Under the pieces are notes generated by a model, which ran no database searches, was not told the DNA's origin, and saw only the letters and a list, made by a program, of their open reading frames with translations. Below are positions 23,078 to 31,418 of a stretch of DNA of 40,072 nucleotides, piece by piece. This stretch comes from WJMD01 sp964596015 (GTDB lineage Bacteria; Joyebacterota; Joyebacteria; Joyebacterales; Joyebacteraceae). The translations under genes and the position numbers were made by a program. Each line of letters begins with the position of its first letter. The first letter of the stretch is position 1. Location of the stretch: positions 1 to 40,072 of the forward strand of contig CAZQSB010000024.1 in assembly GCA_964596015.1 (NCBI GenBank), given 5' to 3'.

Positions 23078-23917
23078 ATGAGGACGCTTCTTGCGCTGAC
23101 CGTTGCCGCCTGCCTCTCGCTCGCCGCGGCGGACTCGGGCGACGAACCGGCCGCGAGGGTCGATCTCACGCTCGATGCCCTGCTCGCCTCGTTTCCGAAC
23201 GACGCCCCCGAAAAGCCGGCTCCGCTGCAGGTCTACAACCACACGTATCGTTTCCATCTCCGGGACGTGGGCGGCGATGCGCAGAGCCGGACGGCGGTGA
23301 CGGGTCTCTACACGAGGGACACAAAGAACGGCCGCTTCCGGTGGAACGACGTGACCATCGCAGGAGGCGGCGCAGAGGGCGAGCTTCCGGAGGGCGCGCC
23401 GCTCGCCGTCATGGAGGACTTCGAGTACTCGCTCTCCGCTGAGATCGCCGATGAGTCGCTCTACGAGAGATTCCCCGGAACGGACCTCAGGGACCTCATC
23501 AAGTCGATGGTGTGGGACGGCATGATGATCGAGCTGGTGGACATGACGCTCGACGAGATGGAGGCGCTGCCCCTCCATGAGTTCGCCGCGGTCGGTTCGT
23601 GGGAGGACGTCGACGTGGAGATGGCCGACTGGGGGAAGCTCACGATGCGGGACCTCCGCATCAAGTGGTCCGGCGTGACGGTGATGCACGATGAGCCGTG
23701 CGCCGTGGCGTTCTACATGTCGTTCGCCAATCCGGTCGACGCCGAGCCAACGAGGGGCCGGTCGTGCTACTGGGGACAGTTCTGGGTCTCCCTGGAGGAC
23801 CGCGAGGTCGAGTGCCTCACGCTGAACGAGGACGTCGTGCTGGAGATGCCCATGCTCGGGGACCTCAAGCAGGTGCTCAACTTCCAGCGTGAGGTCGAGT
23901 TCGAGAAGCGCTCGTGA
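23078..23917 (+). CDS. Exported protein of unknown function
   Basis: A 279-residue protein with an N-terminal signal peptide (MRTLLALTVAACLSLAAADS, cleavage probably after the alanines). The mature part is acidic and rich in beta strands (LQVYNHTYRFHLRDV, RFRWNDVTIAGG, VAFYMSFANPVD), with two cysteines (VECL and SCYWG) and one more in EPCAV. I recognise no family. The ATG lies seven bases after GGGAGG and one base after the regulator stop, making it the third gene of a three-gene operon. Its tie to a membrane protein and a regulator suggests an envelope response, but that is inference. Confidence 0.75.
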   Translation: MRTLLALTVAACLSLAAADSGDEPAARVDLTLDALLASFPNDAPEKPAPLQVYNHTYRFHLRDVGGDAQSRTAVTGLYTRDTKNGRFRWNDVTIAGGGAEGELPEGAPLAVMEDFEYSLSAEIADESLYERFPGTDLRDLIKSMVWDGMMIELVDMTLDEMEALPLHEFAAVGSWEDVDVEMADWGKLTMRDLRIKWSGVTVMHDEPCAVAFYMSFANPVDAEPTRGRSCYWGQFWVSLEDREVECLTLNEDVVLEMPMLGDLKQVLNFQREVEFEKRS

Positions 23918-23953
23918 CCGCTGTGGCGGCCGCGCGGGGTCCCGGGCCTCCCG

Positions 23954-23982
23954 TTGACAGATTCTCTCCCCGGGCGTACCTT
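23954..23982 (+). promoter_or_regulatory. Possible promoter of the beta-helix lipoprotein gene
   Basis: Perfect TTGACA (23954-23959), 17 bases, then TACCTT (23977-23982), three of six consensus positions. It starts in the short gap after the exported-protein stop, giving a leader of about 25 bases before the ATG at 24016. Confidence 0.5.
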
Positions 23983-24015
23983 GAGAAGGGACACCGAGGC
24001 AGCCCGGAGGGAACC

Positions 24016-25209
24016 ATGACGACCGGCCGAATCGCTCTTCTGCTCATGAGCTGCGGTCTTGCGGCGCTTGTCGCCGGGTGCTCCGACTCAGCGGGGCCGA
24101 GCGAAGTGCTGCCCGCGACCTACGTCGTCGACGTCGGCGGCACAGGCGACTTCACCTCGATCGGCGAGGCCGTGGCGGCCGCCGTCGACGGCGACACGCT
24201 CCTCGTGCTTCCCGGCACGTACTCCGGCCCCGACAATCGCGACATGTCGTTCGGAGGGCGCGGCATCAGGCTCGTGTCGCAGGCCGGGTCCGACTCGACG
24301 ATGATCGACCTCGAGGAGGCCGGACGGGCTTTCATCCTGCACGGCAGGGGCCGCGCCGAGTCCGTCATCTCGGGGTTCACCATCACCAGAGGCGCCTCGT
24401 TCCGGGGCGGCGCGATGTCGATCATAGGGACCTCTCCTGCGATCTCCGACGTCGTGTTTCTCCTCTGCAACGCCGACGACGAGGGCGGCGCGCTCTTCCT
24501 GAGCGGCGGGAGTCCGACGCTCTCGGGCGTGACGTTCGAATCGAACACCGCCTTCTACAGCGGCGGCGCGATGTTCTGCCAGAGCGGCGCGGCGCCGACG
24601 CTCCAGGATGTGACCTTCGTGAGGAACGAAGCGGGCTCGGGCGGCGGGCTGTCCGCCGTGTTCTCCGACATCACGCTCGGGGACGTCAGCTTCGAGCGCA
24701 ACGAAGCGAGCTCCGCCGGCGGCGGCCTCTATCTGGGTCTGTCCAACGCGACGCTCTACGAGGTCGAGTTCTACGAGAACGAGACACTGCTCTACGGCGG
24801 AGGCCTGAGCTGTCTCTCCTCGTCGCCCGCGTTGGACCGCGTCTCGTTCGTGAGGAACGGCGGCGCAGACGGCGGAGCCATCCACCTGGACGGCGGCTCG
24901 TCCCCCTCCATCACGAACTCGATCATCGCCTTCCAGTTCCTCGGCTCGGCGGTGTCGGCCGACGCCGAGGACGAACCGACCGTCACCCGCGTCTGCGTCT
25001 ACGAGAACTTCGGAGGCGACGACCTCGGGGCGGTCGGCACCGACGTCATCAACGTCGACCCGCTCATCTGCGGACTCTTCGACGGCGACCTCACGCTCTG
25101 CTCGAACTCGCCGTGCCTGCCCGCGAACAACGCATGGAGCGAGCAGCTCGGCGCGCACACCGCGGGATGCGACTCCTGCGGCTCGTCGACGCCGCCGCTC
25201 GTCAGGTAG
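24016..25209 (+). CDS. Lipoprotein with right-handed parallel beta-helix
   Basis: A 397-residue protein with a lipoprotein signal (LLMSCGLAALVAGC, lipid-carrying Cys near residue 22). Then comes a coil entry motif (DVGGTGDFTSIGEAVAAAVD and GDTLLVLPGTY) as in pectate-lyase-like and Pmp-type beta-helices. The body repeats units of the form G-G-A/G-L/M-x7-P-x-L-x-x-V-x-F-x-x-N, for example GGALFLSGGSPTLSGVTFES and GGAMFCQSGAAPTLQDVTF, about seven times. No catalytic lyase residues are evident, so an adhesive or polysaccharide-binding surface role is as likely as an enzyme. The C-terminus is cysteine-rich (LICGLFDGDLTLCSNSPCL). ATG with CGGAGG six bases upstream. Confidence 0.85.
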   Translation: MTTGRIALLLMSCGLAALVAGCSDSAGPSEVLPATYVVDVGGTGDFTSIGEAVAAAVDGDTLLVLPGTYSGPDNRDMSFGGRGIRLVSQAGSDSTMIDLEEAGRAFILHGRGRAESVISGFTITRGASFRGGAMSIIGTSPAISDVVFLLCNADDEGGALFLSGGSPTLSGVTFESNTAFYSGGAMFCQSGAAPTLQDVTFVRNEAGSGGGLSAVFSDITLGDVSFERNEASSAGGGLYLGLSNATLYEVEFYENETLLYGGGLSCLSSSPALDRVSFVRNGGADGGAIHLDGGSSPSITNSIIAFQFLGSAVSADAEDEPTVTRVCVYENFGGDDLGAVGTDVINVDPLICGLFDGDLTLCSNSPCLPANNAWSEQLGAHTAGCDSCGSSTPPLVR

Positions 25210-25224
25210 CCCCCGGAACGCACT

Positions 25225-25264
25225 GCGGGGACGCGCGCCAGTCTCCTGTGGCGCCCGTCCCCGC
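25225..25264. terminator. Hairpin between convergent genes
   Basis: A 16-bp stem with one C/C mismatch and an 8-base loop, 15 bases after the lipoprotein stop. It lies between convergent genes. No T-tract follows on either strand, so it may slow polymerase or protect the 3' end rather than act as a classical terminator. Confidence 0.5.
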
Positions 25265-25307
25265 GCTCGCATCTCCTGCAGGCTCGGCGTTCCCGGCCTT
25301 CCACTCC

Positions 25308-26473
25308 CTACCGGCCGGTACTCGAGATCATGACCTCCACGTCCTCGAAGACCATGTGATATGCGAAGCTCGCAACCTGTGGGATGTTGCCCTCGACCTC
25401 GGGGCCCGGCTCATCCAGGAAGATGAACTGGAACTCGTAGTCGTCCCACTGCGTCAGCCCCTCGCCGGGCATCTCAGCGGAGTACGGGCTTCCCGTCGAG
25501 TTGACGACGCCGTTCTCATTGTAGACGCCCGAGACGAGCATGCTGTGCGTGATCCAGTTCGGCATCGGCCCGTCGTACGTGTTCGTGAACGGCTCGCCGT
25601 TCAGCGTGACCTCCGAGACGCCCCACGTGCCGACCGTCGCGAAGAGAAGCGGAAGCGTCGGGTCGACGCCGCCGGAATCGCCGTGCATGTAGAGGCGGGC
25701 CGCAACCGGATCATCCGCGACCCTGGACATCGTCTCGATGGTCGGACCGAAGCGGACGCCGAGCGCGTGCGGCGCGATGCCGTAGCTCGTCTGCACGAGC
25801 TTCCACTCGCCATGCTCGTCGGTCCATGTGGCCTCCATGTAGCCCCGGTCGTTCACGGGGTCGAGCTCGGCATAGACCATGCCGTCGACGCTCGCGAGAC
25901 CCTCGCCGTCCCAGGTGAAGTTGTCGACCGGGCTGGCGGGCACGCCGTGAAGCTCGGTCCGGACCTCGCCCTGCACCTCACGCGGGCGATAGGCGTTCGT
26001 CGCCCTGATGATGTAAAGCGTCTCGTTGTCCATCCGTTCGAGATGCCGAGCGGCCTGTCTCACAGCACCCATGTCGCCCATCTTCTCGCCGCGCATCTCG
26101 TCCTTCTCAACGTCGTACGTCGCGCCGCGCATCTCGTCCTTCTCAACGTCGTACATCGCGCCGCGCATCTCGTCCTTCTNNNNNNNNNNNNNNNNNNNNN
26201 NNNNNNNNNNNNNNNNNNNNNNNNNNNNNNNNNNNNNNNNNNNNNNNNNNNNNNNNNNNNNNNNNNNNNNNNNNNNNNNCCGCGCATCTCGTCCTTCTCA
26301 ACGTCGTACATCGCGCCGCGCATCTCGTCCTTCTCAACGTCGTACATCGCGCCGCGCATCTCGTCCTTCTTCTCCCCGGTCATCTCTCCATGCTCTTCTC
26401 CGCAGTCTGCCACCGCGACAACGGAGACGACGAGCAAGGCGACGAAGACGAGGCAGAGTCCGATGCTCTTCAT
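25308..26473 (-). CDS. Exported protein with 12-residue tandem repeats (interrupted by assembly gap)
   Basis: Starts at ATG 26473, seven bases after GGAGG, with signal peptide KSIGLCLVFVALLVVSVVAV, then DCGEEHGEMTGEKK and tandem copies of DEMRGAMYDVEK. The 100-N gap falls within the repeats. After it the frame resumes with more copies and a unique domain of about 250 residues (MDNETLYIIRATNAYRPREV through QVASFAYHMVFEDVEVMISS). The frame differs across the Ns because the gap length is a placeholder: repeat phase shows the missing length must be 17 plus a multiple of 36, which restores one open frame. I recognise no family for the unique domain, which has beta-rich segments (WGVSEVTLNGEPFTNTYDG). 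The gene is probably intact in the organism. Confidence 0.75.
26088..26370. repeat. 36-bp coding tandem repeat with assembly gap inside
   Basis: The unit of 36 bases encodes a 12-residue unit and is almost identical in each copy. To the left of the gap are about one and two-thirds full units plus a first unit with one change (ACGT for ACAT, giving T for M); to the right, about two and two-thirds. Unit boundaries include 26121-26156 and 26312-26347. The unit length is a multiple of three, so copy-number change keeps the frame. The total copy number is unknown. Confidence 0.9.
26180..26279. other. Scaffold gap (100 N)
   Basis: Exactly 100 unknown bases, a usual placeholder. The left flank stops at base 23 of the repeat unit and the right flank resumes at base 5, so the true gap is 17, 53, 89 or more bases in steps of 36 if the copies are perfect. 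Confidence 0.95.
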
Positions 26474-26677
26474 GAAACACCTCCTGGCTCTAACCATTCC
26501 AACACTAATGTATTGAGAGCGTACTACTTTGCGCCGTCTGACGCAAGGGCCAAAGAGGCCCGGCCCCTGTTCGACCGCGTCGCCCTCTCTGACGGGCCCA
26601 GGCCACGGGCCACACGGCAGTTCCATAGTGTTGTAGAACTTCACGCGGGCACATCCTCCATTGTACCAGCCCGTCGC

Positions 26678-26706
26678 TTTACACCCGACAAGCCGCCTGA
26701 TACACT
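26678..26706 (+). promoter_or_regulatory. Promoter of the aldehyde dehydrogenase gene
   Basis: TTTACA (26678-26683, five of six), 17 bases, TACACT (26701-26706, four of six). The leader would be about 95 bases. In the 334-base intergenic stretch 26474-26807 this is the only convincing promoter; I found none of similar quality for the leftward repeat-protein gene. Confidence 0.6.
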
Positions 26707-26807
26707 CAACGCTTCGAAGAGAAACGAGCAGCCGCGCCACGTTCTGGGAACGGACGCCGCGGCCCGGCCGGCATGACCGTTCGCAGCAGACCACGGAGGC
26801 AACACGC

Positions 26808-28346
26808 ATGAAATCCGAGTTCAAGGCCATCCTCGAGGCCAACGGCCTGAACGACGTCGAGAGCGGAGCGGCCTACGGCCCCTTCGTCCAGAACCCCTCG
26901 GGTCCGGTCATCAAGTCGATGACACCCATCGACGGGTCCGAGATCGGGACCGTCAAGTGTGCGTCGGGCGACGATTACGAGGAGATCATCGAGCGCGCCG
27001 AGGAACGCTTCACAACCTGGCGCACGATGCCGGCGCCCCAGCGCGGCCACATCGTCCGCGAGATGGGCGACGCGCTTCGTGACAGGAAGAGTGAGCTCGG
27101 CGCGCTCGTGACGCTCGAGATGGGGAAGATCCGCGCGGAGGGCGAGGGTGAGGTCCAGGAGATGATCGATATCGCCGACTTCGCGCTCGGCCTCTCGCGT
27201 CAGCTCTACGGTCTCACCATGCCGTCCGAGCGGCCGTCCCACCGGATGATGGAGCAATGGCATCCGCTCGGGACCATCGGAATCATCTCGGCCTTCAACT
27301 TCCCCGTCGCCGTCTGGTCGTGGAACGCGATGCTCGCGGCCGTCTGCGGCGACACCATGATCTGGAAGCCGTCGTCGTCGACCCCCCTGACCGCCATCGC
27401 AGTCCAGAAGATCGTGAACGAGGTGACGAAGAAGTACGAGATCGACGGCGTCTTCAACCTCGTTGTCGGCAGGGGCTCGGACGTCGGCGAGAAGCTCATC
27501 CAGGACGGCCGCGTGCCGCTCGTCTCGTTCACGGGCTCGACGTCCATGGGGAAGCGCGTCGGCGAGGTTGTCGGCGGCAGGCTCGGGAGCACGATTCTCG
27601 AGCTCGGCGGCAACAACGCCATCATCATCGACGAGACGGCCGACATGGAGCTCGCGCTCAGAGCGGTACTCTTCGGCGCCGTCGGCACGGCAGGTCAGCG
27701 CTGCACCTCGACACGCCGCGTCATCCTCCTCGACTCGGTCTACGACCGCTTCCTCGAGTCGCTCGTTGGAGCCTACAAGCAGGTCCCCATCGGGAACCCG
27801 CTCGACGAGGAGACCATCATGGGTCCGGTCATCAACCGGATGGCCGTCGACGCCATGATGCAGGCTCTCGAGAGGCTCAAGAAGGAGGGCGGCTCGGTCG
27901 TCTGCGGCGGCGGCACGGTCGACGTCAAGGGCTACGAGGGCGGCTTCTACGTCGAGCCGGTCATCGCCGAGGCGGAGAACAGCTACGAGATCGTGCAGGA
28001 GGAGACGTTCGCGCCGATCCTCTATCTCATCCGGGCCAGCGATATCGACGAGGCGCTCGCGATCCACAACGACGTGCCGCAGGGACTCTCGAGCGCGATC
28101 TTCACGCACGACTTCGTGAACGCAGAGAAGTTCCTCTCCCCAGCCGGCTCCGACTGCGGCATCGCCAACGTCAACCTCGGCACCTCGGGCGCCGAGATCG
28201 GCGGCGCGTTCGGCGGCGAGAAGGAGACGGGCGGCGGCCGCGAATCCGGGTCCGACGCGTGGAAGGGCTACATGCGCCGGCAGACGAACACCGTCAACTA
28301 CGGCCCGGACCTCCCGCTGGCGCAGGGGATCGAGCTGGAGCTGTAG
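26808..28346 (+). CDS. ALDH7-type aldehyde dehydrogenase (aminoadipate-semialdehyde dehydrogenase-like)
   Basis: A 512-residue aldehyde dehydrogenase. Marks are the cofactor segment IGIISAFNFPVAVWSWNAML near residue 160, VSFTGSTSMGKRVG near 240, general base E265 in ILELGGNNAI, nucleophile C299 in GTAGQRCTSTRRV, and EETFAPILYL near 405. The early segment EMGKIRAEGEGEVQEMID and the PSERPSHRMMEQWHPLG region match the ALDH7 (antiquitin) group, which oxidises 2-aminoadipate 6-semialdehyde and related aldehydes with NAD. The ATG at 26808 follows GGAGG. The open frame starts further upstream, but that part is unlike the family. It is a single-gene transcript, promoter and terminator both visible. 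Substrate is inferred from the family; a link to lysine or betaine-type aldehydes is possible. Confidence 0.9.
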   Translation: MKSEFKAILEANGLNDVESGAAYGPFVQNPSGPVIKSMTPIDGSEIGTVKCASGDDYEEIIERAEERFTTWRTMPAPQRGHIVREMGDALRDRKSELGALVTLEMGKIRAEGEGEVQEMIDIADFALGLSRQLYGLTMPSERPSHRMMEQWHPLGTIGIISAFNFPVAVWSWNAMLAAVCGDTMIWKPSSSTPLTAIAVQKIVNEVTKKYEIDGVFNLVVGRGSDVGEKLIQDGRVPLVSFTGSTSMGKRVGEVVGGRLGSTILELGGNNAIIIDETADMELALRAVLFGAVGTAGQRCTSTRRVILLDSVYDRFLESLVGAYKQVPIGNPLDEETIMGPVINRMAVDAMMQALERLKKEGGSVVCGGGTVDVKGYEGGFYVEPVIAEAENSYEIVQEETFAPILYLIRASDIDEALAIHNDVPQGLSSAIFTHDFVNAEKFLSPAGSDCGIANVNLGTSGAEIGGAFGGEKETGGGRESGSDAWKGYMRRQTNTVNYGPDLPLAQGIELEL

Positions 28347-28368
28347 CGCCAGTCAGAGACCACAGGAA

Positions 28369-28401
28369 AGAGCCCGGTCTCCTCGAAGGAGGCCGGGCTC
28401 T
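28369..28401. terminator. Strong hairpin terminator between convergent genes
   Basis: A 15-bp stem (28369-28383 with 28387-28401, one G-U type wobble) and CGA loop, 22 bases after the ALDH stop. TCGTTTGT follows on the plus strand. It may also end the leftward citrate-lyase transcript that converges here. Confidence 0.75.
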
Positions 28402-28490
28402 CGTTTGTCGTGCGTGTTCGCCCGCGGGCCCGACGCGCTCTCGCGTGTCGTGCGCTTTCGCCCGCGGGCCCGACGCGCTCTCGCGTATCG
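28401..28490. repeat. 40-bp tandem direct repeat
   Basis: Units 28401-28440 and 28441-28480 differ at only about four positions; a partial third copy begins TCGCGTATCG. Each unit contains a GC-rich core (CGCCCGCGGGCCCGACGCGC). It lies between the terminator and the 3' end of the CitF gene. No spacers and no coding signal. Confidence 0.85.
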
Positions 28491-28529
28491 CGCGAGCGCG
28501 TCGTCGGTTCCGCCGCGTTTTCAATCGGC

Positions 28530-30098
28530 TTACTCCTCCACGATCACCCTTCGCACCGAGTCGATGACCGTGCCGTCGACCCACTTGATGACCGCCACGA
28601 CCTCGTCGCCGAGGTTCGGCTTCGCGGGCGGGCCGCCGCAGAGGTCCTCGACCTGGGCCTTCAGGTCCCTGATGTCGACGATCGGCAGGTCACTTCCCGC
28701 GACCGCCTTCTTGAGGTCCTCGCGGAGCGGGTTGATGGCGATCCCGCGCTCGGTCACGATGACGTCGATGAGCTCGCCGGGACCGGTGAGCGTCGTCACG
28801 TCGTCCACGATGACAGGGATCCGGTCGCGGAATGAGGGGATCGGGAGGATGGTGCACTTCGAGAAGAGGCAGTTCTGCCATCCACCGATGCCGTGGAGCA
28901 GCATGCCGTCGGAGTGCGTCACCACGTTGGCGTTGAAGTCGACGTCGACCTCTGTCGCGCCGAGGACGACCGCGTCGACCATCGAGGCGAAGTTACCCTT
29001 CCCGTGGTAGTTGTAGCTCGTGAACGGGCTCGTGTTGACGTGGTTCGGGTTCTCGCGCATCGAGCGCACACCCTCGAGGTCGAACGTCTGACCGTCGAGG
29101 ATGTAGTCCGTCAGCCCCTCCTCGAGCATCGCCGTCAGGTACTCGTTGCTCCCGCCGCGCACGAAACGGGCCTTCACCCCCGCCTCGCGCATCATCTCCG
29201 CGAGATAGATGGCGAACGCGAGCGACGTCCCGCCGGCGCCCGCCTGGAACGAGAAGCCGTCCCGCATGATGCCCGCCTCGCGCACGAACTGTGCCGTCAT
29301 TTCGGCGATGCGCTGGCGGTCAGGGCTCTTCGTGATGCGGGTCGTGCCCGAAACGATCTTCGACGAGTCGCCGATGGCAGGCATCGTCGTCACGAAGTCG
29401 ACGTGATTGCCCTGGATCTGCCACGGGACGCACGGAAAGTCGATGAGGTTGTCGGTCACGACGATGACCTTGTCGGCGTACTGCGAGTCGGCCAGCGCGA
29501 ACCCCAGGAGGCCGCAGGCCGCCGGGCCGGTGAGGCCGTGCGCGTTCCCGAAGGGGTCGGCCGTGGGCGCCGCGATGACGGCGATGTCGATGTGGACGTC
29601 ACCGTCCTGCACCGCCTGGTAGCGGCCGCCGTGCGAGCGGAGGACGCCCAGACCCTTCATCTTGCCCGTCGAGCAGTAGCGCCCGAGCGGGCCGTTCATG
29701 CTCCCCTCGATGTGGTGCACGACGCCGTTCTTCATGTGTTCGATGATGGGCTCGTGGCACGGGAACGACGCCGACGGGAACCACATGAGGTCCTTGACCC
29801 CGAGCTCGGCCGCGGCATCGAAGACGGCGTTGGCGACGAAGTCGCCGTTCCGGAGATGATGATGCGTCGAGACGGTCATCCCGTCCTTGAGACCCGCGGC
29901 CTTCAGTGCCTCCTTGATGTTCGTCACGAGCTTCTTCCCGTCGGCCGGGTAGTCGGCGACGGTCGCGATGGGCGGAGCGGCCTTCCGGCCTGTCGGCCGG
30001 TAGCCGGCGACGCCCTGGTAGGGAACCGCTTCCTTTCCGTTGACCTCGGTCGGGACCATGCGGCCGGCGGCGTTCTTCGTGAGATTCTGCTCAGGCAT
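28530..30098 (-). CDS. citF: Citrate lyase alpha subunit (CitF-like CoA transferase)
   Basis: A 522-residue protein of the citrate lyase alpha family (usually about 505-520). The N-terminus NLTKNAAGRMVPTEVNGKEA matches the family. TVSTHHHLRNGDFVANAV lies near residue 80, the EGSMNGPLGRYCSTGKMKGL segment near 130, SFQAGAGGTSLAFAIYL near 285 and the conserved DVIVTERGIAINPLREDL near 455. The alpha subunit swaps acetyl for citryl on the acyl carrier prosthetic group; citramalate lyase alpha subunits are close relatives. ATG at 30098 follows AAGGAGG and overlaps the CitD-CitE stop by eight bases (ATGCCTGA), so subunits are made in step. The genes for prosthetic-group synthesis and ligation (citC, citG, citX) are not in the window. 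Confidence 0.9.
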   Translation of the reverse strand: MPEQNLTKNAAGRMVPTEVNGKEAVPYQGVAGYRPTGRKAAPPIATVADYPADGKKLVTNIKEALKAAGLKDGMTVSTHHHLRNGDFVANAVFDAAAELGVKDLMWFPSASFPCHEPIIEHMKNGVVHHIEGSMNGPLGRYCSTGKMKGLGVLRSHGGRYQAVQDGDVHIDIAVIAAPTADPFGNAHGLTGPAACGLLGFALADSQYADKVIVVTDNLIDFPCVPWQIQGNHVDFVTTMPAIGDSSKIVSGTTRITKSPDRQRIAEMTAQFVREAGIMRDGFSFQAGAGGTSLAFAIYLAEMMREAGVKARFVRGGSNEYLTAMLEEGLTDYILDGQTFDLEGVRSMRENPNHVNTSPFTSYNYHGKGNFASMVDAVVLGATEVDVDFNANVVTHSDGMLLHGIGGWQNCLFSKCTILPIPSFRDRIPVIVDDVTTLTGPGELIDVIVTERGIAINPLREDLKKAVAGSDLPIVDIRDLKAQVEDLCGGPPAKPNLGDEVVAVIKWVDGTVIDSVRRVIVEE

Positions 30099-31317
30099 CC
30101 GCGCCACCTCCTTCCCTCCAGTCGGGATCAAGCAGACCCGAGGCTATGGCGAGCTCCACGGTGCGGAGCGCGCGCTTGACGACCGGCGGGTCGATCATCT
30201 TGCTCCCGAGCGACACGACCCCGAGACCCTTCGCCTCGGCCTCCTCGAAAGCGATGACGATGCGCTTCGCCTTCTCCACTTCCTTCTCCTCCGGCGCAAA
30301 CCCCCGGTGCATGACCGCGATCTGCCGCGGGTGAATGCACCCCTTGCCGTCGAAGCCGAGGGCCTTCGCCTCCCTCACGCTCTCGAGGAGCCCCTCCATG
30401 TCGGCGACGTCCGAGAACACGGTGTCGATCGGCTGGACGCGCGCGGCGCGGGCCGCGTTCACGACCTGCGAACGGGCCCAGAAGCTCTCCCGGCCCTCGT
30501 TCGTACGCTGCGTTCCGATGTCCGCCGTGTAGTCCTCGAGCCCGATGGTGAGCGCCGCGACGTTCGCAGATGCCGTCGCGATCTCGAACGCCTTGATGGC
30601 GCCCAGCGCGCTCTCGACGATCGGCATGAGGAAGATGTCCTGCGAGACTCCATGCTGCTTCTTGAGCTCGTGGATGCGCTCGTCGACCGCCTTCACCTCC
30701 TCCGGGTCCTCGACCTTCGGGATGAGGACCATGTGGAGGTTGTGCGGAACGAGGAACGCGAGGTCATCGAGACCCCGCTCGCCCTGGTTGATGCGCACCA
30801 TGCGCTCGGCGCCGCAGAAGTCGAGCGAGCGCAGCGCGTTCCGGATGATACAACGGGCAGCGTCCTTCTCTGAGGGCGCGACCGAATCCTCGAGGTCGAG
30901 AATGACGCCGTCGGGGCCGTGAAGCCCGGCGTTCAGCATGAACTTAGGCTCGTTCCCCGGCAGGTAGAGCCGGGAGCGGCGGAAGCGCTCCCGCGACGTG
31001 GGATAGGTCGCGTGCTCGGCCATCGGCGGAAGGAGCTCCGCGTCAAGCTGGCCCTTCGCCCGCCTGACGGCCGCCTCGAGTCTCGCCTGGATGACGAACG
31101 GAAGCGCGCCGGCATCGTCGACCTCGACGGCCGCGTGCTCGACGCCCAGCGTCTTCATCCCTTCCGTGATCGACGAGCGGATCGAATCGCCGTACATCAC
31201 GTCGACCTTGCTCTTCTGGTCGATGACGATGCCGCCCGAATCCCTGATCTCCACCGAGATCCAGCAGTCGGAGCGGACGCCGTCGCCTCTCCGTCCTGCC
31301 TGTCCTGTCGCTGCCAC
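30091..31317 (-). CDS. CitD-CitE fusion: acyl carrier (gamma) plus beta subunit of citrate lyase type
   Basis: A 408-residue two-domain protein. Residues 1-95 are a CitD-like acyl carrier domain: RSDCWISVEIRDSGGIVI, MYGDSIRSSITEGMKTLGVE, VEVDDAGALPFVIQARLEAA and VRRA all align with CitD. From about 115, a CitE (HpcH/HpaI-fold) domain begins RRSRLYLPGNEPKFM, with DGVILDLEDSVAPSEKD, RMVRINQGERGLDD, LIPKVEDPEEVK, TIGLEDYTADIG and GKGCIHPRQIAVMH. In known CitD the prosthetic-group serine lies two residues before an aspartate (S-x-D); here that place is Arg, with Ser one position later (R-S-D). GTG at 31317 is preferred because AAGGAGG lies five bases upstream; an earlier GTG contains that site. 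The beta domain cleaves citryl- or citramalyl-type thioesters. Confidence 0.87.
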   Translation of the reverse strand: MAATGQAGRRGDGVRSDCWISVEIRDSGGIVIDQKSKVDVMYGDSIRSSITEGMKTLGVEHAAVEVDDAGALPFVIQARLEAAVRRAKGQLDAELLPPMAEHATYPTSRERFRRSRLYLPGNEPKFMLNAGLHGPDGVILDLEDSVAPSEKDAARCIIRNALRSLDFCGAERMVRINQGERGLDDLAFLVPHNLHMVLIPKVEDPEEVKAVDERIHELKKQHGVSQDIFLMPIVESALGAIKAFEIATASANVAALTIGLEDYTADIGTQRTNEGRESFWARSQVVNAARAARVQPIDTVFSDVADMEGLLESVREAKALGFDGKGCIHPRQIAVMHRGFAPEEKEVEKAKRIVIAFEEAEAKGLGVVSLGSKMIDPPVVKRALRTVELAIASGLLDPDWREGGGADA

Positions 31318-31418
31318 GACACCCTCCTTCACGTGGTGCGCTGTTCTTCGCTTACGGAACGTGCGCCGCCGCCAGGGAGCTGCCCGAGCGCCGGACCCGG
31401 ACGCGCGAGAAGAGTCTC

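Noticed and set aside
24016..25209. Pectate lyase
   Set aside because: The beta-helix fold is clear, but no lyase catalytic or calcium-site pattern is visible, so no enzyme name is assigned.
26088..26370. CRISPR-like look of the 36-bp repeats
   Set aside because: Copies are directly adjacent with no spacers, keep an open frame, and encode part of an exported protein.
25308..26473. Frameshifted pseudogene at the repeat protein
   Set aside because: The frame change coincides exactly with the placeholder gap. Restoring repeat phase (17 + 36n bases) restores one frame, and signal peptide, start and C-terminal domain are intact.
24078..26516. Plus-strand frame running through the lipoprotein region and the N gap
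   Set aside because: It depends on reading through the 100 N, is out of frame with the beta-helix protein and antisense to the repeat protein; low-complexity composition only.
28401..28490. CRISPR or attachment site at the 40-bp repeats
   Set aside because: No spacers, no cas genes, no integrase or tRNA nearby.
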